The notes under the pieces: generated by a model | The model's input: the letters and a program-made list of their open reading frames with translations, nothing else | What the model was told of the DNA's origin: nothing | The model's database searches: none | Position numbers and translations under genes: made by a program | Source: Tricholoma matsutake | Lineage: Eukaryota; Basidiomycota; Agaricomycetes; Agaricales; Tricholomataceae | Assembly: GCA_026075535.2 (NCBI GenBank) | Contig: AP026544.2 | Location: 3,100,001-3,164,000 of the forward strand | Direction: 5' to 3' | DNA length: 64,000 nt | Shown here: piece by piece, positions 1 to 10,182 of the stretch | Numbering within the stretch: position 1 is the first letter of the stretch | How the letters are laid out: each line of letters begins with the position of its first letter

Positions 1-227
1 TCAGGGAGTTATACAATACAAATACAGGATGTTTAACAACATAGAACATCAAATACAAGGCAAAAATATTGTGAAAACCATGGTGTATATACATGGTGTC
101 ACTCCTGTGGTGTTTCATGACAGACCATGGTAAAAACCTGTCACCACAGTTGCAGTGTTAGGATGTGTGCAGTGTTGGCAGGTGTGGGTGTGGTGTGTGA
201 AAATTTACCCATGGTGTGACCCATGCT

Positions 228-510
228 TAGTGTTTAAAAGTCCAGTGCTTTTGCATTTTGACATATGTCAACAATGGCTAAACAGAATCTCTTTATCTGA
301 GAGAGGACCCCCATTATTTTTCATTCTCTTTTCATTCCTAAATTTTTTGATTATCTTGACAATGGCTGGCCAAAATCTTTGCATCCCAGATAGGACCCCC
401 CAGTCTTTTGCAAACTATATCTCCCCTAATATTTTGGTAATTTGTAATAGATGTTTTTGAAATTCAAAAAGTCGGAAAAAGACAGGACCTGACTGGACTT
501 TAAAACACTA
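228..510. mobile_element. Non-autonomous hAT-like MITE (TAGTGTTT family), copy 1
   Basis: The ends form a 19-bp inverted repeat, TAGTGTTTAAAAGTCCAGT on the left and its complement on the right with one mismatch. The 283-bp body has no credible coding capacity; a 101-codon open frame overlapping it looks random. Three more copies with the same ends occur in the window (about 18888-18987, 25488-26067, 50857-51695), and two of those have 8-bp target duplications, which suggests mobilisation by a hAT transposase. No clear 8-bp duplication is visible at this copy. Confidence 0.7.
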
Positions 511-868
511 GTGCTACACCCTAAACAAGTGTATCTCCACCGTTGTTAATGGACCACCTTAGGCCAATGGCTGGCAGTCACCTCTGCTTGATGCACATTT
601 ACAACAAATGGCCTCCTGCTTTGGAATAGTGCAAGGCAAAAGAGATAAATACTGCAAGTGGGGGCTTTTCGAGGCCAATGTTATGCATGGCAGAGGGTGG
701 TATTGGTCAGGTGGAGATGGGTAGTTGATGGTTTTTAGGGTGTGTGTGTGCCCAGTTTTTATGCCCATGTCCTGTAAACCCTCATTTTATTACGTATAGG
801 TTGAGATTGTAAGTCTGGCCCCACAGACTCACAACATTATGACAAGTTAATTTACCTATCCCACTGTT
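511..868. other. No gene seen
   Basis: AT-rich unique-looking sequence between the MITE and the tandem repeat. I see no coding signal or structured element. Confidence 0.5.
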
Positions 869-1255
869 ACACACTTCCACAACGCCAGCACACCACACAC
901 ATCACCAACACAACCACCCTCGCCGCCAACACAGCCACCGGCAATAGCAGCCACCTATGGTGCATAAACAACTCACCAACACCAGACATACCAATGTCTG
1001 TGTTACATTACTACACCACCATTACACACTTCCATGGCGCCAGCACAGCCACACACATTGCCTACACAACCATGCTCGCCACCGGCACAGCCACCTACAG
1101 CACATCAACAACTCACCAACACCAGATATACCAATGTCTGTGTTACAGTGAGTTATGGCCACCCTACGCTGCCAACACACTCCCATGGTGCTGACACAGC
1201 CACACACATCGCCGACACAATCACCCTCACCACCGGTGAATATGACAACAACACA
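869..1255. repeat. Tandem repeat, about 150-155 bp period, 2.5 copies
   Basis: Copies begin near 871, 1026 and 1177. Each opens with ACACTTCC or a variant, continues through a CACACAC/GCCACC-rich stretch, and the first two end in the shared phrase ATACCAATGTCTGTGTTAC. The third copy is cut short near 1255. The overlapping His/Thr-rich open frames on both strands are by-products of the CA-rich composition. Confidence 0.8.
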
Positions 1256-2783
1256 CTGGTGACATGCATCCTGGCAATGGCACCATACATCCTTATTACC
1301 CTTCCATCCACATCCAGCAGTGCTGACATTATCCTATTGATGCAGTACCTTCCTATTATGTGACTATGCCCAATGTGGCCTTCCCAAATCACACACTATG
1401 CTTGATGCAGCCTTTTACTTACATGGTCGATCTTCTTCTTATATATTACTTGTTTTTTATTCCTTAACCTTCATTCCTACTTCCATGCAATGAAGGTATA
1501 GTAACTTCCTATTCTTTTATTTGTAGTAACTTATGGTTCCTACCTCCATGCAATGAAGGCAACAAAGATAATTTGATCCTGTCTTTTAGTAAACCTAAGT
1601 CTAGTGTAGGCTGCCAAACTCAGCTTCCTTCCAGAGATGTTACGTCTCCAATCTGTAGCCACCACCAAGAAGGCTCAAGGAACAGTCTGATCCTATGGTG
1701 AATATTTGGTTCCAGACCATGACTTGCATGTACACACATATCATGTTAGGACCATAGACACTCCCCATTTTTAATGATTCATTTGGTATCAAAAGTCATT
1801 GTATGCTCTTGGTTACAGCAATTGACAATGGGCATAAGAGTAGAATGTGGCCAGTGTGTGGCAAGATGTTCAATTCAGCTTGTGCATATAGAAATCAATG
1901 CACAGGTTTAATCACTTTAGTGGCCTCATCTGACTTTTACTAATTTCTCAATATTATGATGAGATACAACCTTTAGAATAATCTAGCATAGTTACTAAAT
2001 GTATCCCAACACTTTTTTAAAGCTTAGGTAGCTATGTTGGACCACAGTGTAGTGGCCATTATCATTGTTTCTGTTCCCAAGGTATGTGGCTGTACACTTT
2101 TTTTCAATGTCAACCACTGTTGTCTCTCCTCATTTGACCCCTCAAACTGTCTAAAGTGAGTATCCTGTGCATCTATTAGTTTGTTGTCTCGAATTTACTG
2201 TTCTTGTAGCTCATTCTTGACTCTGGTGATGACCCCTTGGTCCTCTCCCCCTTATCATCTGTCCCCTTTCTCTCATCCCTTTCCTCTCCCTTATTAACAT
2301 GCTCAAGAAGATCCTACTGACAAAAATGCCAGAACTGGACCCTCCAGAGATCTGAAGGGCTGAGCATGAGGAAAGGTACAGGTGCAAGCAGCTGCAAAGA
2401 GTGCAGAGGGCAGGGTGAGTGTGACAAGGCAAAAATTTGATACAAGTGGCAGATGAGGTGGCAAGTGGCCAAGAGGGTGAGTGAGAGGAATGGGACAAGC
2501 AGGCAGGTAATGTGTTGTGAGCCAGGGGGATCCTTTACTTAAGGGTCACATGGCACAGAACACAAATAACTTGAATTGTGTTTATGCTAGTAGTAACATA
2601 GTAAAAGATCCATAAACTTATGTAAGACTGGTTCTTATATGAGAACCAGTCAAGGCCAGTATTATGTACATTAAACAATTGTTTTCAATGGGGCAAAGCC
2701 CAGGATCACCACACCCTCCCCCTTAGACTTCAACCAAAGGTTGGAAGCCTTTTTTGATGATTCAGCATGTGAATCATCAGAGA
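1256..2783. other. No gene recognised
   Basis: About 1.5 kb of low-CpG, AT-leaning sequence. The 95-codon open frame on the minus strand at 2211-2498 has no motif I recognise and a skewed Ser/Arg composition. I see no repeat boundary here. Confidence 0.4.
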
Positions 2784-3240
2784 TCAGAACCCATCAAGCT
2801 GAGGCTTGTCAAAGAGAATGATTTTGTTGGGATGGGACAAAAGGGCAGAGACTGTCACATCCACCACCATGGAGGGGTCCACTGGAGTCAGGGACAAAGA
2901 CACAAGCTGCTTATCCTCCAGCACAGCAGGCTCAGTCAAGGTGGTTGCTGTGAGGTTGGAAGTCAATGATGGGACCTGAGAGATGGGTGACTCTGATGGT
3001 TGGATCAGAGTAGAGTGGTCATTGGACTGGGCCCCTTCTAGAGATCCAGTCTGAAGGTGAGTAGGTTTCAATAAAAACTCATTGTTCTTGGACATGTCAT
3101 CATCCCAGTTTTTCTTCCAGCTGGAGACATGGGCAACAGTGCTGAATTGGTTGGTATATTGGCCCCCTCCACACCCTCATGGAGGTATGCCTGAAGCAAC
3201 TCGATGTTTAATTTTGAGGGCCCTTTTCTGGGCCAGGGTG
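2784..3240 (-). pseudogene. Decayed protein fragment, family unknown
   Basis: On the minus strand an open frame of about 103 codons (3095-2784) has a balanced, Ser/Thr/Pro-rich composition, unlike the low-complexity frames nearby. The same frame can be read further upstream to about 3240 past one stop, including the phrase SSWKKNWDDDMS. This looks like part of a disordered region of a real protein rather than chance, but I recognise no domain. It could belong to a transposon accessory gene. Confidence 0.25.
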
Positions 3241-3616
3241 AGCTTTAGTGTTCCCACAGCTTCAGCTGAAGCCAGCTCATAGCCAATCACAAGCCACAGC
3301 AAAGCCCAAGTGAAGCCAAAGCCAGAACAAAGCATGCCAGCCAGAAGCCAAGTTATTTTTCTGACTCAAGCCAGCCTGATGCTATTGTTGGAATATTTCT
3401 CAGGCTGCCATGTTGTGTGATGGCATGTGCATTCACTGCATGGTGACAAGTACACATTGTTTCTCACCTCTTGAGTCTCGAACTCAAACACTAAGTACTC
3501 AAATTTCAATTCCATGTTTGCTATGCTTCTTAAATGAAAAAGACAAATGTTGACAGTTCTTGCCCATATCCCTTAGATGTGTTAGATTTAGCATCTAATG
3601 TAATGAAGTATTAGTA
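3241..3616. repeat. AAGCCA-rich short-motif stretch, otherwise empty
   Basis: Positions 3258-3385 are dense in AAGCCA/AGCCAG words, including the palindromic phrase CTTCAGCTGAAG. Related wording (CAGCTGAAGCTGG) recurs near 18260. The remainder to 3616 shows nothing I can name. Confidence 0.4.
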
Positions 3617-4355
3617 GTGGTCAAACATGACGATTCAATGCCAATTTAAGTTGGCAATTCAGTGCATGATTCAACAACTCAAAACATTGCTTGAATCATC
3701 AAAAATTTTGAATCATTGAATTGCCTCGCGAGGCAGTTCAACCATTTGAATTGTGATTCACTCCCTCATAATTCAAAATTCCTCTGAGCTCCAATAGGCT
3801 AATTAGATAAGACAGTTAGACTTTCAATTTGAATTAATGAGCTGTCCTGCCCTCAAACTTTACTGGCTAACTTCTAAGCAAGCAAAAGCTATCGAGAAGA
3901 AGCCTCCTAGCCATGCATGAAAGCCCACTGATATCTCAGCCCAAGAACCATCACTTGAGGATTCATCATCACTGCAAAATGAGTTGGAGGATAGGGAGGA
4001 CAATGAGCTTAGAGATTTTTGTGCATTTGAAGAGAGTTTAGTTGGGTGAAATATACACCTCAGCTCGAATATATGATGGTGCTTGTGTTGTTCATACTTG
4101 CACTGTAAGGTTACATAGTACCAAAGAAGCTTTTTGGCATGGGCATCACATCGAGGCTTTGGCACTGGCATAATTGCATAGCCATAGTAGAGACAAAGGG
4201 TGAATATGTCAGTGAATCAACTGCTGAATCGCCCATAAATTATATGAAAAAAGTTTGACAGTCAGAGTAAACAGGCAATTCAATGACAATTCATGATCTT
4301 GAATCAGCATGTGAATCACCTACTGAATCACATTTTGAATTGCCATGTTTGACTG
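3617..4355. mobile_element. Non-autonomous TIR element rich in GATTCAA words
   Basis: The left end reads GGTCAAACATGACGATTCAA. The right end, reversed and complemented, reads GTCAAACATGGCAATTCA, giving an inverted repeat of about 20 bp. Inside both ends are many copies of GATTCAA/TTGAATC that could pair with one another. A 103-codon minus-strand frame (3860-4171) contains a Ser-rich run and no recognisable domain. No exact target duplication could be fixed. Confidence 0.5.
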
Positions 4356-4499
4356 TTATTATTGATTCTTTGGTTACTAAGTCTGGGATGTTTTACTTAA
4401 GTGCAGAAGTGAATTTATTGAGATAAATAACCTCACAAGGAGCCACTACAATGGAAAAAACAAAACTTGACAAAAAATGTGAGGTAGGGGCCCCTGTCT

Positions 4500-5850
4500 C
4501 TTGTCCCCATCATCCATGATTGTCAACACCCCCTCGCAGCACTGGTGGTGGTGCCCTGCCCTCCACTCCTGGTTATTTGCCCTGGCTCATTTCTCCCTGC
4601 CATTGCTCATTCCACTTTGTTCATTGTTGTCATCCCTGTCCTCCATGTTGTCATTGGCTTGTCCCTGTCATGGTCCTTGTTGCTGTGGTCCTCGTCCCCA
4701 TCATTCTCATTGTCGGCTCGCCATATAGTTTACAGCCCACATTGTGAGCAAGGGCTCACAGCAGTGGTGGTGGTGGTGGGTTGTAGATGGTGTAGCCGTC
4801 CCCTCTCCCTCCCCATTGCTCCCTATTTCTACCCCATGAGCAGTTGCTCATGGCAGTGGTTGGGAATGCTGTGGTCATGGGTGGTGGGTGTATGGTCCCC
4901 CTCATTGTCTTGCCTGTTCCTGCCATTGGAGTGTCCTTCATTGGCATCGGGTAGCTGTCCTCATCCCATCCTTTGATTGTTGTGCTCTCTGTCCTCGTCT
5001 TCATCATTGTTTTTGTCCACAGCCCCTATGCTTGTCATTGAGGGGCCCTGGTGCTCCTGTCTCCCGGCTCCCATTCTCATTGTGGTTGACCCCCATTGCT
5101 TGCATGGTGGGGCCCTCCCCTCTTGGTTGCTCATCCTGCTTTGTTTGTTATTGTCATCCTCTCTCTCCTCCCTGTCGTCATTGTGGTGGCCATATTGTAG
5201 CTGTACCCTCCCCAGTGCTCTCTGTTTCTACCCTGTGAACAGTTGCTCATGGCAGTGGTTCAGGGTTCATTGCTTCGTGGTGCTGCAGTTGTCATGGATG
5301 GGGGGTCCTCAGTCAGTGGGTGGTGGTGCAGGTTAGGAGGTGGAGGTGCATTGGTTGGGTTTGTTGTGTTATTGTGAGATCAAACCTGCTGATAGAAGTT
5401 AGCTTAATAAAGAAAAACAAGAAAGGAAGATAAAAAAATGTACCAGGGGCCCAAATGATGGGTATCTACGAGTTGTTCGAGCCTGTGCCTCATCCTCAAA
5501 CCCCTGCCCTGTCCCCATGTTTATCTTCCCATGGTTCATTTGTTTTGTTCTGGCAGCCAGTCATCATTGTTTTCATCCACTAGAGTAGTCGACTATGTCC
5601 AAACAAAAGCCTCGCATCCCTTTTTAATGGGGAGGCAGGTGGTGTTGCATTGGGCAGCCATTTCTGAGCCAAAAACACTGTAGCCTAGAGAAGGGAACAT
5701 TTTGTTAGTTTGGTGGAACAGAAAGAAGAAAAACTTACCAGTAATTTTGATGGTGCAGGTTGTCGTGGTGAGAATACAGGTTATGATCTAGAAAAGAAGA
5801 AAGGCAGATTGTTAGTAGTGAAAATTCAAAGAAAAGGATGAGGGATCACC
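4500..5850 (-). repeat. Intron-bearing palindrome repeat family, copies at 4.5-5.9 kb
   Basis: The minus strand carries three intron-like units with canonical ends: 5849-5788 (branch ACTAAC, acceptor TAG), 5738-5685 (GTAAGT, branch AACTAAC, acceptor TAG) and 5443-5389 (GTACAT, GCTAAC, acceptor CAG). The segment before the last intron ends in a GGGCCCCTG phrase seen in sister copies. Further on are near-palindromes at 4834-4853 (CCATGAGCAGTTGCTCATGG), 5231-5252 and 4744-4761. Long open frames on the plus strand (Ser/Leu/Cys/Pro-rich) look like composition artefacts. This is either a decayed multicopy spliced gene or a spliced non-coding transposon; I do not recognise a family. Confidence 0.55.
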
Positions 5851-5994
5851 TTTTAAAAGGTTGAGGGCACTGTTATCAAGCGGTGGAGCATCAATCAAGA
5901 AGTTCAATCACCATTGTCAATTGTGTTCCCAGTCTACACTGTGTTTTTTGTGTGTATTGAGCATTGCACAGTTAATGAAGATTGCTGAACTTTA

Positions 5995-6420
5995 CACTGC
6001 CCCACATAGTCCTGGAGGAATCCTGGTAGTCCTACCAGGAAGACCAGGAATCCTCCAGGAATCCAGTAGGACTCACCAGGACTCACCAGGACTCACCAGG
6101 ACCCACCAGGAATCCAGTAGGACTCACCAGGACTCACCAGGACTCACCAGGAATCCAGTAGAACTCACCAGGAATCCAGTGGGACTCACCAGGAATCTAC
6201 CAGGATTCCTGGTATGTTACCAAACATCCAACCATAATGGAAAGTCAATTTGATATCTTACAAGTTCAAGTGCCTCAACTTCAGAAATTTCACAACATCC
6301 CCACAAAACAGATTTGTGCAAAGCAGGAATTGAACTCAAGACCTCATGATGAGGAATCACATGACAAACCAGACAAGTGTGCTCAACCAGTTGAGCCACA
6401 GGAGAATTATTTGTTATCCA
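5995..6420 (-). mobile_element. tRNA-headed SINE-like unit with 10-bp minisatellite, copy 1
   Basis: Read on the minus strand, a tRNA-like head near 6415-6335 has a GGCTCAACTGGTTGAGC box-A region and a GAGTTCAATTCC box-B region. It is followed by a variable body and, at 6215-6005, an array of CCTGGTGAGT units interrupted by GGATTCCTGG variants. The unit ends with GGGGCAGTGTAAAG. A second copy at 7690-7985 has the same order of parts and the same terminal phrase. The head would not fold into a full tRNA, so I call it a SINE rather than a tRNA gene. Confidence 0.6.
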
Positions 6421-6510
6421 CATAAAGTTTATTTATGACTCAAACTCAAACTCAAGCATGTAATCTCTCTCAAAGTCACTATTAAGATCAAATAATTTTA
6501 ATCAACTACA

Positions 6511-6771
6511 TCCCTCGTGTTAGACGCGAGGGATACAATACAATTAATACATAAAAAAAGCCCTCCCATGCACCTCGTGCAAGGGAGAGCCCTAAAAATA
6601 TTTACAGATAAAACTAAATCCCCTCGCATCAAACATGAGGGGAGGGCGACAATTATGAATAAATAAAGAGAATCCCCTTGCCATTGTAAAACATGTGTGA
6701 GGGGGAGGGCATTAATATGAATGAAAAAAAATGAAAAAAACCCTCCCCACGCAAAATGCAGGGGAGGGGGT
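6511..6771. repeat. Tandem array of five GC-rich hairpins
   Basis: Five short inverted repeats are spaced roughly 50-70 bp apart in AT-rich linker: 6511-6533 (TCCCTCG to CGAGGGA), 6560-6593 (inner stem GCAC/GTGC), 6619-6647 (CCCCTC to GAGGGG), 6673-6710 (CCCCTTGCC side to GAGGGGGAGGGC) and 6741-6771 (CCCTCCCC to GGGGAGGG). Arms change between units while pairing is kept in most. No conserved direct-repeat/spacer pattern is present, so it is not a CRISPR. Confidence 0.65.
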
Positions 6772-7550
6772 GGCCTGGTGGTGTCTCATCATGGTGTGGG
6801 TGCATGGGTCCCGCTCCCATCCTTGTCCCCATCCCTGTCCCTGTCCCCGTCTCCCCATCATCCCCATCCCAATGATTCCCCATTTCCTCCCCATGAGCAG
6901 TTGCTCATGGCAGCAGATTGGGGTGCTGCTGTGGTGGTGGTTGTCATCACCATTCCACCCGCAATCCACCCCATGAGCAGTGGCTCATGGGGCTGGAGGT
7001 GGGTGGTGTGTCATTGGCCCTGTTGTTGTTGTCCATTGTGGTTGGTGGCTGTGCTTCGCGTTCTCAGGGTTCTGGTGCTGGTAGGCAGTGGTGTCATCAT
7101 TGTCATCGACTGCACACACTCATGATCCATCCTATGAGCAGAGGCTCACAGGTGTGGGGTGGGTGTGTTGGGTTGTCTCGTGTCCAGCCGTCATTACCAG
7201 TAGAGTAGAACCTATAAAACAAAAGAAACAAGTTAGTTAGTTTATAAAAACAAAAAGCAAACAAAAAAAAATTATGTAGGGCCTGTGTTCCATCCAGTTG
7301 GCTTGTTTGTGGGTGGTGGCGTCGTTACCAGTAGATTATAACCTAGAAACCTAAAGAAACAGGTTAGTTAGTTTATAAAAACAAAAAGCAAACAAAAAAA
7401 AACTTATGTAGGGCCCAAACAACGTGATCTGCATCATTTGGGCCTGCATTCCATCCAGTTGTTTGGGCCCATTTCCTGTGCATTGTGGTGTGTTTGTTGT
7501 TGGCTAGAGGGGTGGCAGTTGGTAATGGCATGGTGGTGGTGGTGGTGAGA
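6772..7550 (-). repeat. Intron-bearing palindrome repeat family, two tandem copies
   Basis: Palindromes lie at 6891-6910 (CCATGAGCAGTTGCTCATGG), 6971-6990 and 7131-7152. Two near-identical intron-like stretches follow on the minus strand: about 7272-7212 (acceptor ATAG, branch CTAACTAAC, donor lost) and 7403-7343 (GTTTTT donor, CTAAC branch, CTAG acceptor). Each is entered from a GGGCCCTACATA phrase and exits into ACTGGTAAYGACG. A hairpin-forming GGGCCCAAAC to TTTGGGCC pair sits at 7410-7442. Confidence 0.55.
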
Positions 7551-7689
7551 GAAAGGAGGGAGGGAGGGAGGTGGAGGGGGCATTGTTAACAGTGGTGGTG
7601 ATTGAATGATGAGCTGGCAACATTGATGATGCAGCTGTATGCTTTGTCATACACAGCCACTCAATGTGGTACTTAGATCAACTTATGTT

Positions 7690-7985
7690 ATATATTAGAA
7701 TGGCACTATGGTCTAATGGTATATTGCACCTGTTTAATCCAACCCTGAGGTCCCAGGTTCAATCCTGAAAGGTTTCCTTTTTAATAGTAAGGACTCCTGG
7801 TTAAATCCAAGTAGAGTCCCCAGGATTCCTGGTGAGTCCTGGTGAGTCCTGATGAGTCCTGATGAGTTCTACAGAGTCCTGGTTGGACTGAACCAGGAAT
7901 CCCACTGGAGGAAAAACAGCCAGGAATGCAACATTTGGTGAACAATGGCTGTGGCAGGAATAACCAGGAATACATGGGGCAGTGT
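7690..7985 (+). mobile_element. tRNA-headed SINE-like unit with 10-bp minisatellite, copy 2
   Basis: A tRNA-like head at 7694-7765 has box A TGGTCTAATGG and box B GGTTCAATCC. It is followed at about 7800-7880 by GAGTCCTGGTGAGTCCTGRT units and ends with CATGGGGCAGTGTAAAG near 7988. The head differs in sequence from that of copy 1 while the minisatellite and tail are shared. A functional tRNA is unlikely because the acceptor stem does not close. Confidence 0.6.
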
Positions 7986-8797
7986 AAAGAGCTCAAAGAT
8001 TGACAAGGATAAAGTAGGTAAAATCAATGGCTGCCCCAACTTGGCAATACCCATGAAAACCTGCGATACTGTGTGGATGGGTGTGGAATGACACAGCTGC
8101 GATGCAGAATCAAATTCTTAGAACTATCAACATAGATATAAACTTGTTGAATACCAATGGTGTTGAGAGTAGGACACTAACTTATGTGAACACAGGAGTC
8201 AATTAAAACATGTCTAGATATTCCACGCACCATGTTATACCATCGTTGAAATCATTCACCAGTTCAACTTTATGCAGTGATTCAGCATCATACTGTCACT
8301 GTGCGTACTCAGGATCCTATGTACTTGTAAGTTCAAGGTTCTTCACCATCTAGTGGCAATTTGTTTGCTGAAGTGGCTATCCTTCTCATCTCATAGATCA
8401 AAGGCCCTGGGACCAAGTAATATACACACCTTATGACAAAGCAGATGTCATCTGGAGTTCACCAATCCATGAATTCTATAACATGTTTTGATTCTTAAGG
8501 GAGGTGGATATGGGTGACAATGATAGCCTGATTTGTTGAACCATTAGTGCACCCTTTCAATTGCTAGTCATCCGGTTGAGAGACTGGGATTTTGGAGAAG
8601 GTATCAATAGATGGCACTAGTGACTGGTCAGACCATCAGCTGGTTAGATGACATTGTTGTGATTGTTGGCAGCTCTATTGTGCTTCTACCAGATGGTATT
8701 AAAAGTTTGATATGTTTGAGCACCATGGGTCTGCTGACTTCTGTGGTTTCCATTCTCAGCAATCAGCATTCAGTGCTTATGCTTCTGGCCTTTTTTT
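7986..8797. other. No gene recognised
   Basis: Possibly older decayed element sequence. The open frames at 8611-8894 are hydrophobic and carry no motif; part of one overlaps the Copia LTR. Confidence 0.4.
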
Positions 8798-8994
8798 TGT
8801 TGGATTTCTGTGTGATCATGCATATCCACTATTTGGGACACTGCCACACACTGCCATTTGCTGTGTGTCACTGTGTGGCATAGCCCTGTTTTAGCAGTAT
8901 ATATATTCTATGTACATCCTTTGTAGTACCCATCAGTTATCACCAAAGCAGGCTAACACCCATTGTACCAGCCATAACATGTCAAATCTCAACA
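8798..8994 (+). repeat. Copia 5' LTR
   Basis: 197 bp, starting TGTTGG and ending CTCAACA. Its first 76 bp recur inverted at 9334-9409 with one mismatch, and its last part recurs directly at 10065-10182 with a few changes. Confidence 0.8.
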
Positions 8995-9067
8995 TAACTG
9001 ATCCACGCTTGGTACAAATTGTCACTCATTTTGTGCTGTCACACTCATTTGGTCTATTTTTGGATCA

Positions 9068-9333
9068 TGACAAGCATCAATTCACTTCTCGGCAACATTC
9101 CCAAACTTGATGGGAACAATTATCATGATTGGAAGTTTGTGATCGGGATGGTGTTATGATGGGTTGGTTGTTGGGACATCATAGGAACAGAGAAACCATC
9201 AATGCACACAAGTGGCAAGGATTGGGATAAGAAATCAGAGGAGATGCTTATGTGCATCATGCTGACATTGTTCACAAACCAGTATGGCCACATTCAGGAA
9301 TGTACAGATGGACCATCAGCATGGAAGGCCATG
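9068..9333 (+). pseudogene. Copia gag N-terminal fragment
   Basis: Starting at ATG 9068 the frame reads MTSINSLLGNIPKLDGNNY and continues to a DWKF phrase, the usual opening of fungal Copia gag (N-terminal Gag-like region of the UBN2 type). One TGA interrupts it after about 30 codons and can be explained by CGA decay. It ends at the inversion breakpoint after the phrase GPSAWKAM. Confidence 0.7.
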
Positions 9334-10064
9334 CAGTGACACACAGCAAATGGCAGTGTGTGGCAGTGTCCCAAATAGTGGATATGCAAGATCACACAGA
9401 AATCCAACACTCCCCCATCATCAGCAGATCCTAAGTAAGAAAATAAAGTCCATACTGAATATACCCATATTGCTCCCCCATTTCTCATATCCTGCACAAG
9501 GTTGCAGCAAATGACGCGAGGCCTCTCCAGGGCACTCTGCCAGATCAACAAATGATGCCTCTTTTGACTAACCATGTGGCTCTCTGTGGCACACAGGATC
9601 CTCTTGTAATAGGGGTGGTGCAACTTTCCTAAAATGCAAAATCATCTGAGGCAACAGCTGCCTTATCAGTCATTTCCTTCTTTTTCTTCTCCTTGCAGTT
9701 TCTGGAGATGTGTCCCATTTTGCCACAATTATAGCACATGATCAATTTGTCCAGTTTGTCATGCAGCCAGGGCAGTGTCCTCGGGTATTGAGTGGCTTTG
9801 CCTTCCTTCTTCATCCAGTAATATCCCTGTGACATCACTTAATTTTAATTCTCCAATCGCAGCCGTGAGCGATGCAGCAATGTTTCCCCATGAGTCATCG
9901 AGGTTGTATATGAGAATGTTGGTAATGTTGATATCCAAAAGTGCAATCTTGATTGCCAATATGTACTCTGTGATCAGTCGGCTGGTGTCATAATGGAACC
10001 CATAGAACTGCCATTTAAGGGAAATACACATTGCATGGCTATCCTTCTTGTAGATGTTGGCAAG
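9334..10064 (-). other. Inverted internal block of the Copia element
   Basis: In this block the element's sense strand is minus. It contains the start of the 3' LTR (9409-9334 when read on minus), preceded by a purine tract GATGATGGGGGAG, a remnant of the pol 3' end, and the middle of gag. Both breakpoints can be placed to within a few bases: inside LTR position 76/77 and inside gag. Confidence 0.75.
9629..10064 (-). pseudogene. Copia gag middle with CCHC zinc knuckle
   Basis: On the minus strand a frame from about 10060 to 9770 reads NIYKKDSHAM and later LDDSWGNIAASL and LSDVTGILLDEEGR, matching the UBN2/gag region of fungal Copia elements. A frame change near 9790 leads to a zinc knuckle CYNCGKMGHISRNC (about 9740-9695). 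The zinc knuckle would bind RNA in the Gag particle. The frame continues the plus-strand gag piece at 9068-9333. Confidence 0.75.
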
Positions 10065-10182
10065 GGCATAGCCCTGTTTTAGCAGTATATATATTCTATG
10101 TACATACTTTGTAGTACCCATTGGTTATCACCAAAGCAGGCTAACACCCATTGTACCAGCCATAATGCATGAAATCTCAACA
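10065..10182 (+). repeat. Copia 3' LTR, distal part
   Basis: Matches 8878-8994 of the 5' LTR with a few differences, ending CTCAACA. The missing first 76 bp of this LTR are at 9334-9409 in inverted orientation. Confidence 0.75.

Larger units (their letters stand above)
8798..10182 (+). mobile_element. Copia-type LTR retrotransposon, internally deleted and inverted
   Basis: It is bounded by LTRs with TGTTGGATTTC and AATCTCAACA ends and flanked by TTTTT on both sides, a possible 5-bp target duplication though uninformative as a homopolymer. Order on the plus strand: complete 5' LTR, start of gag, then an inverted block (9334-10064) holding in reverse order the first 76 bp of the 3' LTR, a polypurine tract, a remnant 3' end and the middle of gag, then the last 118 bp of the 3' LTR in normal orientation. 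Protease, integrase and RT are absent, so it cannot be autonomous. Confidence 0.8.

Noticed and set aside
228..518. An 8-bp target duplication for MITE copy 1
   Set aside because: The flanks CCCATGCT and GTGCTACA do not match over 8 bp; only a weak 4-bp similarity exists.
4501..5336. Overlapping long open frames on the plus strand
   Set aside because: Low-complexity Ser/Leu/Cys/Pro composition in three frames at once, no motif, and the spliced signals are on the other strand.
6335..6415. Functional tRNA genes at the two SINE heads (also 7694-7765)
   Set aside because: Box A and B are present, but the acceptor and anticodon stems do not close and the units continue into repeats, as in SINEs.
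6217..6423. A 68-codon frame with a VAQLVEH phrase as a gene
   Set aside because: This phrase is the well-known chance translation of a tRN​A-derived SINE head.
6511..6771. Possible CRISPR-like repeat-spacer array
   Set aside because: The repeated units are hairpins of differing sequence with AT-rich linker, not identical direct repeats with unique spacers, and the DNA is eukaryotic.
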